A stretch of 64,000 nucleotides of DNA from Gordionus sp. m RMFG-2023 (lineage: Eukaryota > Nematomorpha > Gordioida > Chordodea > Parachordodidae). The translations under genes were made by a program, and so were the position numbers. Position 1 is the stretch's first letter. The number at the start of each line of letters is the position of its first letter. This document shows positions 1-11,744 of the stretch, one piece after another. The notes below the pieces were generated by a model. The model ran no database searches and had not been told where the DNA came from. It was given only the letters and a program-made list of their open reading frames with translations. The stretch covers positions 37,859,366 to 37,923,365 of the forward strand of contig NC_088777.1 in the NCBI RefSeq assembly GCF_954871325.1, in the 5' to 3' direction.

Positions 1-870
1 AGTTAGACAATTCTTAAAATACAAAGATATAAGCAGATTGTAATTTATTTTAAAATAGTTTTAATAAAATAAATTCAAGAAAATAATATCAAAATTTTAA
101 TTCCCAGTCCAGCCTATTAAAATTTTATTAAAAAACAGGGATTTGTGAGGTCCTGCCTGATATATTATGTATAAATTGTCTGGCCCTAAAAAAATTATGT
201 ATTAATTGCTTGTCGATTATATTTTTTGCCCAGCCCAGCTTGTTATAATTTTTTTTTAAAATTTTAGCCCATCTACAGTCTAAGCTTTTGGATAGGCCAA
301 GTTTTGCAGATCTCTAATAATATATAAATATTAATTTTATTTAATATAAATGATAAAAATTTTTAACTTAAAAGCTGATATAAGGGGGATAATGAGATAA
401 AGCTTTAATGTGTAAACTTAGAGACTAGCATGCCCTAGATATTAAGGGCTCAATAAATTATTTGATAATTATTCAAGATATTTAAATAGTAGTAAATGGT
501 ATATAAATCAAAAACATACAAGCCTGGAATAGGCCATAAATAGATAAATCTTAAAAATTTAGTCTGGGCTCAAAATTTAAAAAAAAAACATTGTCCTGAT
601 GTTGCAATCAATAATGCAATAGTTATTTTTTAGAGAATGTTTAGACAGTATTTCAAACAATATAAATTATTTGCACTTTTGTTAGAAATGGATCATAGGT
701 TCTGGTTCTCTTAAATTTTAAAGGGCTCTAGGTTCTGACTCCTAGATTCACCCCTATTTTAAGAACTCCAGATTTTGGGGTTAAATACTAATTAATTAAT
801 AGATGAATTTTAGTATATAATAATAAAAATATGATAAAAAGAAAATAAGCTTTATTTATTGAAAAGTTTA
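1..870. repeat. Gene-free AT-rich sequence with an old MITE end
   Basis: No gene is visible. Positions about 105-316 look like a worn copy of a MITE family seen several times in this window: GC-rich patches (cccagtccagcc, ctggccc, gcccagccca) alternate with A/T runs, and the stretch closes with TGCAGATCTCTA, the family's end signature. The other end is not clear. Around 700-780 there is a short run of repeated 'ggttctg / ctagg' words without coding sense. Confidence 0.45.
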
Positions 871-1015
871 AATTAGGATAAAATTACTTGATAACAATAA
901 CCAATTTATAAATTTTCTTGAATAAGATTTCATAGTCATTACATCAAGATTATCAATCATATTATAATTGTATTTTTTATATAAATTCAAATGATTTAAA
1001 ATCTTTAGAATTAAG

Positions 1016-1587
1016 TTAACCTAATAATATTATTAAAGTTAATAAAATACCAGATATTACTTTCCATAAGTAAATTTTCCATAAAATATTTGATATGAAA
1101 TTAAAAAATGTATTTCCATTTCCTTCTATAAATTTTAAAGATTTTCTATCAATGTTTATATTTTTTCCTTGAGATATGATATTTAAATAAGATGGTAGAA
1201 AAAATTCAAAATTCCATATGTCCCTTCCAGTATGATTTTGAGTTTTCAAGTCAATTTTTAAGTCAAATAATAACCAATCAATATGAACCTGATCTCTAAA
1301 AAATGATCATGGTTAAATAAATATGCAATATATATTAGTACCTTGATATCCATTCCCCTCCTAACTCTAGGTTATTTAAACTTTCACCATATTTAAAGGA
1401 AGGTGTTGAACACAAACGTCCTCCACATTTATCTAGAAGGTTTTTAAGCAGCATAATAAAATATTCTAAAACCTTTCCCCTCTAGTATAAGTAAGCTGAT
1501 TTTATCACTTTTCTTTCTGGTATAATAAGCAGCACTCAATCCTGATAAACCAGCTCCGATGATACAAATATCATATGTTTGAATCAT
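1016..1587 (-). CDS. Monoamine-oxidase-like flavoenzyme, N-terminal part only
   Basis: Reading from the ATG at 1587, exon 1 (1473-1587) starts Met-Ile-Gln-Thr-Tyr-Asp and carries the FAD dinucleotide-binding motif IIGAGLSGLSAAYY, ending in LILEGK. A 40-bp GT-AG intron (1433-1472) leads to exon 2 (1342-1432), which has CGGRLCS and then LELGGEWIS. A 46-bp intron (1296-1341) leads to exon 3 (from 1295), beginning RDQVHIDWLLFDLKID. The order GAGxSG, LE..xxGGR, GGxW is that of flavin amine oxidases (MAO family), which oxidise amines with FAD. A possible further exon near 890-960 reads IDNLDVMTMKSYSRKF, like the DNMTMKELL region of MAO, and is followed by a stop and an AATAAA signal. The other two thirds of the enzyme are missing, so this is probably a truncated copy or gene relic. 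Splice phases agree across exons 1-3. Confidence 0.72.
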
Positions 1588-1639
1588 TTTTGTATTTATT
1601 ATAAAAATTTTGAATCATTTTTGTATTTATTATAAAAAT
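1579..1639. repeat. 30-bp direct duplication over the MAO-like start codon
   Basis: The 30 bases at 1579-1608 are repeated at 1610-1639 with one base between. Each copy contains the minus-strand ATGATTC that begins the monoamine-oxidase-like gene. The upstream copy therefore supplies a second ATG in another frame, 31 bases before the one used here. This is a tandem duplication at the gene's 5' end. Confidence 0.8.
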
Positions 1640-1799
1640 GATTGATGACATTCATATTAGTCATATGTTATTTAGGTCAATAATATATAAAAAACATTGT
1701 GATGAGTTATTTATGAAATATGTATAAATAAAAAGATTTGGATATGTAAAAATAAAATGGATTAAATTGGTTCCTGGATCTTCTATCTTGAATAGAGGT

Positions 1800-4370
1800 A
1801 GGGGGAGGTTGGGCAGAAATTTTGACATTTTTAGACGTTAGATGGGCGAGTCCAGCTCCACTCAGACCAGTTTTTAATAACAATGGGAGTCTCAGATTGT
1901 GCGCCGACTTTAAAGACACAGTTAACCCAGCGCTTGAAGATTTCAAATACCCCATACCTAGAATTAACGATCTGATTGCCAAGTTAGCTGGAGGAAAAAA
2001 AATTTAGTAAAATTGATTTCAAAGATGCCTTCCTGCAAATTCCTATTCACAAAGACTCTAGATATCTGCTAACTATATCCAAGCATAAAGGATACTTATT
2101 TACGAGACTTCCGTTCGGACTGAAAACATTTTCAGCCATATTCCAACAGACTATGGAACAGGTTTTCGGAGATTTAAATGATGTATATTCTACATTGACA
2201 ACTTGTTAATTACAGGTGATAACGATGAGATACATTTGGAGAACATTAAAAAGAAAAGATAATCAAGTATGGATTAGCCCCCAATTTCGACAAGAGTTTA
2301 TTCATGCAAGATAAAATACGCTTTTTCAGACATGATATAGACAAACATGGTATACATCCCAACGATGATAAAATAATAGCAATTATTGATATGCCGTAAC
2401 CGAAAAATTCAGAAGAATTATCTACTTTCGTAGGCACGGCGAGCTATTACCGTAAATTTTTAAACAGTTTTGCGGATGCCTCAAGATCCTTACGTAAATC
2501 CGAAAGAAATTACACTAACATTGAACGCGAAGCGTTGGCGATTATTTTTGCGATGAAAAGATTTCAAGAATATCTTATCGGAAATTAATTTACAATCATC
2601 ACCGATCACAAGCCGTTGATTTATATATTTTCCAAAGGTTTAAAAGAAAATTCATCCATCTCGATGAGGTTGCAGAAGTGGAATATTGCAATGGGAGCTT
2701 ACGATTTCGAAATACGACATAGAGCGGGTAAACACAACACGGTGCCAGATTGTTTGTCCAGATTGCCATTAACACCTTCAGTAGAAGAAATACACATTAT
2801 GGATGATATAAAAGAAAATAATGATTTATGGGACGTACCAATTAACTTTAAAATGATCGAAAAAGAAACTTCTAACGAGAGAGAATTAATGAAAATAATG
2901 AACGACATTAGAAACGGTGACACGATAAAAAATAAATCATATAACAATATGGTGACGGAATTATGTATTATGGGAAATTGTCTATTTAAAGAAAATAAAA
3001 TCATCGTACCTAAAGTTTTAAGAAATTCAATGCTACAACATTTACACGAAGGACACTTGGGTGCTGGCAAAACCAAACATTTAGCTAAAGAATACCTTTG
3101 GTGGCCTGGAATTAACAATGATATTGATAACGAAGTAAAAGAATGCAAATCATGTAACATTTGGGCCGATAATCCTATTAACACAGAGCATCCTTGGATG
3201 TTAACGACGAAGCCATTCAAAAGAATACACATTGATTACGCTGGGCCATTTTTTAACAAGTACTGGTTGCTTATAGTAAATGCGTACAGCAAGTTTCCTA
3301 TAATCGCGCCGGTGAAATTAATAGCCTCGGAATTTACAATAAAAGAATTGATGAAAACAATTAGCTTATTTGGTTTTCCAGAACAAATAGTTTCTGATAA
3401 TGGCTCAAATTTTACAAGTCAACTGTTCAAAAAATTTTGTAGAGACCATGATATACATCACTTTCAGACTTCAGCTCACCATCAACAGTCAAACGGGCAA
3501 GTTGAAAGGATGGTAAGAACCTTTAAATCACATATGAAGAAGTGCATGGAACAAAATAACGTGGACATAGATATCGCTTTGGAGAAATTTTTGTTCAACT
3601 ACAGAAACATGTCAAACAGTACGACTGGCACCCCACCAAGAAAACTCATGTTCAATCATGATATGAAAACAAATTGGGATTTATTAAAATATAAGAAAGA
3701 CGACGACAACACTTCGTTCATAGCTTTACCAAAAAATAGAACGGTGAATATTGGAGAAAAAATTTGGTATAGAAATTTTGGAGTAAACAAGTGGGATGAA
3801 GGCGTTATAATAAAAAAATAAAGTAACATGTTATTTCAATTCAAACTAAAAATGGTATATTAAGGAGGCACTTAGACCAACTTAAGAAAAGATTTACCAC
3901 TGAGAAGTATTAATTCATGACCCAAATACTTTATTAACGATTACATTTTACAAGGAGAGAAATGTTACTCAACAAGATAAAGATTGTACAGCCGACATTA
4001 CGAGGCCTAGCCGGAATAGAACATTACCCGCACGATATCAAGATTATATTTTGAACATAAAATATTCACATATAAGAAGAATTTGAGCGGAGTTTGTTTT
4101 TTAAGGGGTGAAATGTTGTGATGTACAAATTGATCTATTAATTTATCGCGATCTGTTAAATAAATTATTGATTTTTTTTTATTCTTTATATTATATTAAC
4201 TTTAACCTCGCGGACTCGTTTTATAAAATTAACTCAATAATTCGACATAAATTACTTGATAGATTTCGTAAACTATATAAACTTAGAAAATTATTGTACT
4301 TATCAGTTTTAAATATATTTTAAAATAAAATTATTAAATAAAATTAAGTATCTTATTTTCTCATTTTTTG
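1800..4370 (+). mobile_element. Ty3/gypsy LTR retrotransposon fossil, 5'-truncated
   Basis: Plus-strand pol remains run in normal order. Reverse transcriptase lies at about 1822-2250, with LRLCADFKDT, FSKIDFKDAFLQIP and LPFGLK. The RNase H end follows (2520-2770, ending in DCLSRLPL). Integrase (about 3000-3700) has the HHCC zinc site (HEGHLG...CKSCN), then HIDYAGPF and VSDNGSNF. The tail contains the basic PARYQDYIL type motif common near the end of gypsy-group pol (about 4000-4050). A purine run (aaggggtgaaa) at about 4104 is followed by TGTTGTGATGTAC, the likely start of the 3' LTR at about 4112; its end near 4370 is uncertain. Gag, protease and the 5' LTR are absent. The copy is broken in several places and looks old. 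Confidence 0.9.
4112..4370 (+). repeat. Probable 3' LTR of the 1.8-4.4 kb Ty3/gypsy fossil
   Basis: It starts TGTTGTGATG directly after a polypurine run and after the end of the integrase reading. There is no second copy in the window, so the right boundary is an estimate. Short LTRs of a few hundred bases are usual in this group. Confidence 0.45.
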
Positions 4371-5100
4371 GCAACCTTAATAACCAGGAGCCAAAAATAA
4401 ACAGGTTGAACCAATGTCGTATCTAGGATTTTCCTATAGGAATGGGATCTTATTTTCTTCGTAAAATCTTGTATTCATTTCTTTATTTCTTTCCGCCCTA
4501 TTTTAAATATATTGACACAAATTCCACCACCATAAAAAAGATATTTTAACCCAGAACTTCATTTTATGCAATTAATAAAATAAAACCAATAATTATACAA
4601 AATTAGATTGATATGAAGTATTGGGAAAATGTACAATTATGGAATTTAAGTTGCCCAAATCTCCTGAAAAGATAAGGGAGATAACAAGTGGTAATCAGCT
4701 AAATGTTCCATACATAATCAAGTAGAATAACTTATACGAAAGTATGACACGTTTAAAATATACATCGCATTTAATTTATTATTAGAAACAATTGATTGTT
4801 TCATTATTAAAAAAGCGGTTGTTTTTATTGAGGAAGGACAAATTACAAGAGCAGCATAGTGCCACTATTTGTGGTTAAAGGGAACTTAGGTAAACTTAAA
4901 AATATAAGGTTTCAATATTGTCTGTCTGTATTAAAAATTGAAGATGGTATGGGCAAATGATTTGGGAAATTTTTTCCCATGATGTTGAATATAACGAGGC
5001 TTTTGCATCATTATCACATCTCTATTTTGAGAACTTATGAATTGTAGGATGATAAAAAAATTACTTTCAAAATATAATATAAAAGAACACCTAAATGTAG
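4371..5100. repeat. Gene-free sequence with a dispersed repeat end
   Basis: The segment 4380-4470 (accaggagccaaaaataaac, then gtcgtatctaggattttcctatagg) shares its first part with 23878-23990. The second part resembles the ends of hAT MITEs that begin with a 'gtatctaggattttc' word. The rest to 5100 is probably worn hAT sequence leading into the transposase relic that follows; no frame is open. Confidence 0.4.
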
Positions 5101-5149
5101 ACCAGTTTTATAATCAAGCTCAAACTATAACACCAAACGTTTAAAATCT

Positions 5150-5640
5150 AATTCAGAAAATGATTATTTCTTTTGATGAAACAAATATTGCTGAGTTCTA
5201 TAATATAAATAACATTGAGCTGGAGGTTTTAATTATAGTAAGGATACTGGAAATTAGTGTTGTTAAACGGCTAGTTTTGAGCCTATTTTTAAAAACGGCT
5301 AACTCATTTTTTTATCCAGAAAAATATTATGCAAGCCTGAAAATTTTGCTAGAAAGAGCAAAGGTCTAGACATATAGTATCGAAATTTCGAGGTTTAGTC
5401 AATATTTTTCTGGCGAAAATATTGAGTTAGCCGTTTTTAAAAATCGAACATTACTGGAAATACATTAGAAATGCTTAATTATTATCCTTCCATTATTTTT
5501 TCAAAAATATGATACTCAATATCTTAATCAGCTCCAGTTGAAAGGTTATTTAGTTTTGGAATACGCCAAAACGTCAAAGGCTTAATGATACATCAATTGA
5601 TTGATTATCTTAATAAATAATGATATGATTTAATCTATTA
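5150..5640 (+). pseudogene. hAT transposase C-terminal relic, split by a MITE
   Basis: The upstream piece (5160-5250) reads FDETNIAEFYNINNIELEVL. The downstream piece resumes after the insertion with TLEMLNYYP, then SAPVERLFSFG, then the equivalent of KRQRLND. This is the hAT dimerisation region (hATC), where NTxLPSSAPVERLFS is the hallmark. Several frame changes and stops show that it is dead. The MITE at 5255-5453 cuts it cleanly with an 8-bp duplication. Confidence 0.75.
5255..5453. mobile_element. TAGTGTTG-family hAT MITE, 199 bp
   Basis: It begins TAGTGTTGTTAAACGGCTAG and ends AACATTA, and is flanked by CTGGAAAT at 5247-5254 and 5454-5461. An 8-bp duplication points to hAT-type integration. 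Inside, AAAACGGCTAACTC is mirrored by GAGTTAGCCGTTTT. The right terminal repeat is shortened compared with the 26 kb copy. It lies inside hAT transposase remains, so it came after them. It has no coding capacity. Confidence 0.88.
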
Positions 5641-5649
5641 AAAATATTC

Positions 5650-6125
5650 TTTTGCAAATTAATATTTTAATTCACCTTAAAAATAATAATCTTCCTTTCA
5701 CTGAATATACTATGAATGAGCTAAAACAATGTGTTACATATATCGGGCTAAAACTATTAATAAAATGCCAGATTATTAAACTCGCCATTGAATATTTTAT
5801 TAATTATTGCAAATATTCATTCATATAATATACTTATGTTATGTTCTTCACCAATAAACAATAAAATTGTTTATAAACTATTATAAATTGGTTATGGTTA
5901 TTTTATAAAAGTATCTTCTAATTAAGATTCTCTCATTTGGCAAAAGATACAGTTTATAAGATACCAGTATCTCAATATATAAGATCCATTTTTTTTATAT
6001 AAAGAATATATTTATATTTTTTTTCGGAGCAACTCTGTTCAACGATAGCTCCATTAAAAAATATAGATATGGTGCACCGTTGGAAATTGACTGTGTTAAA
6101 TTTCAACTGATGTCATTTTACCAAG
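5650..6125. other. Nothing recognised
   Basis: AT-rich sequence with no open frame, terminal repeat or duplication that I can support. Confidence 0.5.
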
Positions 6126-6129
6126 GACA

Positions 6130-6570
6130 ATCATTTCACAACAGTCGTAACTGTTGTAAAATGACTGCGGTCATAAATTTATCGCTTCAAAAACATTGGC
6201 GGTCATTTTTTTATGGAAATAAATGTTTTGGGATTAAAAGGAATGGGATTAATTATATTATACTGCTAAAAATTAATTACTCGCTTCAAAAGCATAGCAG
6301 CCATATTTTCTTTGAAAATCAGTGTTTGAAAATAATTAAAATTATTGTTATTAATATAACTGCTTAAATATTAATTACTTACTTCAAAAATATTGTGGAC
6401 CATTTTTTCTATGTAAATTGATGTCTTAAAAAAATTGGGATAAAAATTATTATGATTTTTAATATTTTCCACTTAAAAACTTAATAGAATATTATCGGAA
6501 TTAAAACTACTGCAATTAATGACTGCTAATAATATTAATTTCTCGCTTCTTAAAAATTAGAAGTCAAAAA
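6130..6570. repeat. Degenerate tandem array, ~100-bp unit
   Basis: The phrase 'cgcttcaaaa(a/g)catng(c/g)(a/c)ggncattttt' recurs near 6182, 6287 and 6380, with a worn version near 6540. Each is followed by 'aaaatnantgttt' and a run of 'attaattat'. The spacing is about 95-160 bp. The units diverge enough that this is an old minisatellite. The apparent 95-residue frame at 6080-6367 is just this repeat read through. Confidence 0.6.
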
Positions 6571-6574
6571 TAAT

Positions 6575-7800
6575 ATTTGAAAACCCAGGATCTACATGAG
6601 AGGTGGGAGTAGGAACAGTTTACACCAAATTTTTTTTAGGGAGGGGGTGGGGGGTAAGGGTTAGGCATTTAAGGTGGAGGGTAGACTAGGGGTAGGATAA
6701 ATTTTGGAGATTAAATTTTAAGATGAAATAAGGCAAAATACATTGCTGTAAAAAAAAACTAATACTTTTATTAATTGTTATATAACTATTATAATACAAT
6801 GATATTACTAAACATCGGCCAAATATATATATTGCACACAATCACATACATTATTTTTCAAATAAATCAATTTCTGAAAAGTAATTTAAATTGTTAGTGA
6901 TTTCATCAATAAACTCATATTCATGGCAAACAATATACTATGATCATTGTTTGCAAATGTCAATTTTTTAATTGAATTCATGTTCTAAAAAATAACTCTT
7001 TCATTCACAATATTTTGATAATTGTTAGTAAAGCAATAATAATTTAAATTATTCTTTTTAAAATTTATGAAGGGATTACTATTATAATTAATAATGTAGA
7101 AATATGCAACGAAAGGTTGTAATTTTTTTTTTGGGGGGGGGGGGGTAAGTATTAATAATTGAGGGAAGTTTGCATCTAATGAATATCCTGTCATGTAGAC
7201 TCTAGAAAACACTTATTTAGCTCATAATTATTTTATCTTTGCTTATGATTTAAAATATGAAAAGCTAAGAATTATTTTTTTTTAAATATAATAATTATTA
7301 CAATATGCCGATTTTTATGCTTTTCTAAATAATATTTCATCTTAATTTATTGTCGATATGTTTTTCTCTTTTATATGCAAATTTATGGCTTAGGTTTCAG
7401 TTATTTTAAAGACCATAATGTGAAAAGATTTAATTGGATTATTGATCACGTTAGATCAACCCGTCTATATCATGAGATGGAGAGGTTCAGAGATGTTATT
7501 AATACAATGTCTCTACAAGAATATAAAATCTAAGCTTATAAAAAAAATCTAACTGATCATTATTCTAAGAATTTAGAGAGTCAAGGACTTTTGAAGCTGA
7601 AATTTTTAAATTTGAATGTTTATAAAATATTAAGTTTATTTTTAGTCTCTGCCTCAATAAAAGATCCTACTAATTATAGCATATCATTTTTAAATCTGAG
7701 CTATTCGGCTTTAATTAATACTAGATACCAATTGATCCTTATTAAAATTAATTGAACACCGCATACTATGATAAATGCTATATAAGATGTTATTATATTT
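6575..7800. other. G-rich strip, then gene-free sequence with a poly-G tract
   Basis: At 6600-6720 the plus strand is strongly G-rich (gagggggtggggggtaaggg and similar), unlike the surrounding AT-rich DNA. At about 7132-7145 there is a run of fourteen G. No gene is seen. The two features may be ends of MITEs, but I cannot define terminal repeats. Confidence 0.5.
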
Positions 7801-7991
7801 CATACATTTTAAATTACAGTTTATTTGCATTATATCATCATGATTTGAAGCAATAAATATACCTCAAGTAAAATTTGATAATTTTGAAAAATAAAACAAT
7901 TTTCAAGATTATATTGGATATATAGATGTTTTGGAGAAGAATATTGGTAAATAGGGAAACCAATAAATAAAGTACTATTTACATACATGGG

Positions 7992-8620
7992 TATTAGTGA
8001 CAGGGCCGTAGCCACGGGGGGCCGATGGGGGGGCGCGCCCCCCCCCCCAAAAAAAAATTTTTGGCCCCCAAACCTGGCCCCCAGAAAAAATCTTTGGCCC
8101 CCAAAAATTTTTCTGCCTCCCCCCCCCCCAAATTTGAAAATTTTTTTTAGAATTGATTATTTTTATATTTTTAATAAAAATATTCAAAAAACATGTCTAT
8201 TTAGAATTGATTATTTTTATATTTTTAAAATAAATTTTGAATATTTATTCTAACATGTCTAGTTTGTAAATTTTTTTCTATCCAGTTTTATTATTATTTT
8301 TATCCAATATTAAATTATCATTCATTCATTTTTTTTTCTTTTTTTTTGTTGTGTATAACATTCTCTATAGGTATCACATTTATATTATAATATATAACCA
8401 GTTATTTTATTTTACAGCGTTTATTTTAAAATTATGAAGAAACAATCAGTTATTAACTCTTATTTTAAGTTAAAGTTAAACAAATGTCAAGCAACATCAC
8501 CTCTACAAACTACTAGTAATACTACATCAGAAATTTCAGAAACTGATTAGACCGATTTACAGAAGATAATTTTAATCTTTTTTTATCTTTTAATACATCC
8601 CCCCCCCCTTGACCCTGATT
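7992..8620 (+). mobile_element. hAT element, 5' end and start of its transposase
   Basis: It begins CAGGGCCGTAGCCACGGGGG, a typical hAT terminal sequence, followed by a block of C and 'ttggcccccaaa' repeats. At about 8434 a frame opens with MKKQSVINSYFKLK, the usual first residues of hAT proteins of the TTF/ZMYM type (a short basic KRxxIxSFFxxK start). It breaks off after about 38 codons. No matching right end is visible, so the element is truncated. The two overlapping frames at 7975-8253 are low-complexity readings of the C/G block and are not genes. Confidence 0.65.
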
Positions 8621-8667
8621 ATTTTTTATCAGATAAAATGGCCCCATTAGAAACACTGCATTAGCAA

Positions 8668-8705
8668 AAGCGGCTCAAAATGAGCCGTTTAACAAAACTA
8701 GATCT
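8668..8705. mobile_element. Terminal fragment of the TAGTGTTG MITE family
   Basis: CGGCTCAAAATGAGCCGTTT followed by AACAAAACTA matches the right end of the MITE at 26079-26442. The left part is missing. It lies just downstream of the hAT relic at 8.0-8.6 kb. Confidence 0.6.
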
Positions 8706-8989
8706 CAGCAATGCTGATAGATGAATCAGAAATTAAGAATATCTTATGAGGTGTACCTCATTTTCTCCTAAATTTTAATATTTTTATAAAATATATTGAT
8801 ATAAAAAAAACGCATGTGAGATGTAACTTTGTTATTTTCATCACAAATTATAAATTTACAACATAACTCTCTTTCTATTAATTAAACATGAATCTTTATT
8901 TTATTTAATTACAATTTTTTTTTGAAAACTTCAATTTCTTCCGAAATTTAAAAAAAAAGAAGAAGAAAAGAAATTTTCATAATTATAAC

Positions 8990-9250
8990 TGTTTTCAACG
9001 AGAATGCTGCGATAATACATTAGAGACAGGGCCCATTTAAAAAAAAAAAAATTAGATTCGGGCTGGGTCGAGCCTAATATCTTTTAAAAAAATTTCGGCC
9101 AGGTCGGTTGAGCCACGAAATTTTTTTAAATATTTCTAAATTAATCAATTTTATGTTAAATTTTTTATGTAAAATAAAAATATTTGATTATATTTATAGA
9201 AACAAGAGACGTCACGCGTTAATATCACATCTATATTTTAGATTTTAAAA
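8990..9250. repeat. GC-patch MITE copy (worn)
   Basis: ggctgggtcgagcctaatat and ttcggccaggtcggttgagc are followed by an AT stretch (ctaaattaatcaattttatg...atgtaaaataaaaat). That stretch matches 43880-43960 inside the better preserved copy at 43.77-44.11 kb. The ends are lost. Confidence 0.6.
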
Positions 9251-9399
9251 TCATGTGCAAATATATAATTTAATATTTTTATCACATAAGAAAACATGGT
9301 ATTTTATTCAAAAAATTAGCTACAGTTACTTAATTTTATTATTAAAAAAACTGAAAATAAAAATTATTTTAATTAGGTATATTATGAAATATTCGTCCT

Positions 9400-9770
9400 C
9401 TAGTTGATGAAATTAAACAAATCCCAGTTCGTATCTAATTCTAACTAGAATCAGAATGGTATATCTGGAAATAATCTCTCAGATAACTTACATAATAATT
9501 CATTTTAATCCTATTTGGTGTTTATAAGCCCTAAGTGGTCCCGATTAAAATTTTTTTAACCATAAGCTGAATTGCTTGCAGGATTTTACTATCTAAGTTC
9601 GATATTATAGATAAATATTTTTTATTTGAAATATTTGAAACAAAATTATTCATCTGGACCCCGGGTCTAAACATCGGGTCTGTGCTCAAGGTTCGTGCTC
9701 AGAGCTTGTTTGGCCGATATTTGACTCAAACCCCGGGTCTGGCTTTTACACAACCAACCAATTAACAACA
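9400..9770. repeat. Dispersed repeat, second copy at 62.3 kb
   Basis: The segment 9405-9600 (gttcgtatctaattct..., aatggtatatctggaaataatc, cattttaatcctattt, ccgattaaaatttttttaac) reappears in the same order at 62304-62515, with scattered substitutions and small gaps. It is followed by 'ccccgggtct' words (9655-9740) that also occur at 10745-10765. No frame is open. It is probably a non-autonomous element whose ends I cannot fix. Confidence 0.65.
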
Positions 9771-9829
9771 CTTCCATTAAGAGACCAAGAGTGATTACTG
9801 TTATTTTAGTAGAAAAATATTTTAATTGG

Positions 9830-10735
9830 TTTCTATTTTAGTCATATTAATATTTTGTGTTGATAAAAAATTTCCTGGCCCTCCAAGACCTAGAGCCCAT
9901 TTAGAGTTTAATTATTATTACAATAAAAAATATTTTAGTAACCTATTATTTAATGCTCATATTTAAAAAAATATTTTTTTTACCCTTCAAAATATATTTA
10001 AAATACCTTTTATTTGATTCCTATATCAATATTTTGTGTTTATATAATATTCCTGACTAACTACATCCCGCCTACTTAGAGTATAATTATTACAATCAAG
10101 AGATATTTATACTAGCTTTTATTTGGTACCCACATCGATATTTTGTGTTGATAAAAATATTCTGACCCCCTAGACCCGCCCTCTATGAGTGATTATTATT
10201 ATTACAATAAAAAAATAATTTAATTATCTTTTATTTGATACCCATATCAAAAAAAACTATTTTTTAGACCCCCCCCCCAGAAGTCATACCCATCAAGACA
10301 AAAAATGAACACTTTCAATCTAAAGATATTTAAATTAGATTTTATTTGATACCCATATCAAAAAAAATTATTTTTTAGACCCCCCCCCCCATCCACCCCA
10401 GACCAAGTCATACCCATCAAGACAAAAAAAGAATACTTTCAATCTAAGGATATTTAAATTAGATTTTATTTGATACCCATATCGATATTTTGTGTTGATA
10501 AAAATATTCCTGACCCCCCAAGACCTAGACCCGCCCTCTATGAGTGATTATTATTATTACAATAAAAAAAATATTTCATTTACTTTTTATTTGATACCCA
10601 TATCAAAAAAAATTATTTTTTACACCCCTCCACCCCCCCCCCTTCCCCAGACCAAGTCATACCCATCAAGACAAAAAATGAATACTTTCATCTAAAGGGA
10701 TTTAAATTAGATTTTATTTGATACCCATATCCATA
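9830..10735. repeat. Minisatellite, 110-127-bp units of two types
   Basis: The word TTTTATTTGATACCCATATC (or a close variant) recurs at about 10007, 10117, 10229, 10340, 10464, 10585 and 10712, giving spacings of 110, 112, 111, 124, 121 and 127 bp. At least two earlier, more diverged units start near 9835. One unit type continues with GATATTTTGTGTTGATAAAA and a 'gacctagacccgccctctatg' segment. The other continues with a poly-C block and 'aagtcatacccatcaagac'. Types alternate irregularly (A,A,A,B,B,A,B toward the right), as expected from unequal exchange. Confidence 0.85.
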
Positions 10736-11248
10736 TCACCACTGGTCTGGACCCCGGGTCAGCCTGAGCACATAAAAGGGTAGTACTACTCACACCTCAT
10801 TTCAATGCTTTGCATCAAGGGTAACATGTTACAATTGCCAAAAGGTAGGGCACTTTGCAAAATACTGCAAGGGACGTATGTTATATGCTATGTATCAAGA
10901 AGATAATTATTCATCAGATTTAATTAACAACATCTCCCAAATTGGTAAAAACAAGACTAAGATATCCATTAGGATAAACGGAATACCCATTGAATTTGAT
11001 TATGATATGGGCGCACAGGTATCAGTAATTGTAAGACAATATTGGGATGAAACTGGCAGACCAAAACTTGGACCAACAAAACCATTATCAGTTTACGACA
11101 AATAATAGCTTTCTTGGTTGAAACTATTATAAGAGTGCAACTTGAAAATATAGGCCGTTCATTAACACAGATGACATACCACTGTTTGGACTACTTGTGA
11201 TACTAGCATTTAATAAGTTTATTTCACGTCAAGTTACAATACCTAGTA

Positions 11249-11744
11249 TACAGTATTAATATGATTTGTTGTAACACATTTTCATAATGTGAAAAAACAT
11301 TTTTATATAACTTTCCATAATTATTGTAAAAAACATTTTGATATAAATTAAATTTTTTTTTAAATTTTTAAAAGTTTTTAAACTTTAATGAAGACTAACA
11401 TCAAAGTTATGAATCAAATAGTTTTTTTTGGACACAAGTTTAAGTGGAAAAATGTTAATTCAAAAAAATTTTTAGAGTTCTTAAACTTTAATGAAGACTA
11501 ACGTCAAAGTTATGAATCGAATATAGTTTTTTTTGGACACAAGTTTAAGTGGAAAAATAAGAATTTTAAAAGATATTATATAAAAAAAAATTTCTAAAAT
11601 TTTTACAATACCTTTTTTAAATTTAAAGAATTATTCCAATATTTTAATTTTACTTTTAGCTATCCATAGAATGGAAATCAGGATAAGAAATTCGAATAAT
11701 TTCTTTAATAAACATAAGTGAAAACTCGAATTTAGGGTTGTCAG
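11249..11744. repeat. Left terminal inverted repeat of the Tc1/mariner-type element
   Basis: It mirrors 18705-19145 over almost its whole length. Small indels include a roughly 70-bp internal duplication in this arm: the phrase 'ttaaactttaatgaagactaa...tttggacacaagtttaagtgg' occurs twice, near 11388 and 11484. The last bases (ggttgtcag) continue after the retrotransposon insertion at 17813. Confidence 0.85.

Noticed and set aside
2699-3232. 177-codon minus-strand frame
   Set aside because: It lies exactly opposite the plus-strand integrase region of the Ty3/gypsy fossil and has no features of its own.
7975-8253. Pro/Gly-rich frames on both strands
   Set aside because: Readings of a C/G homopolymer block at a hAT terminus.
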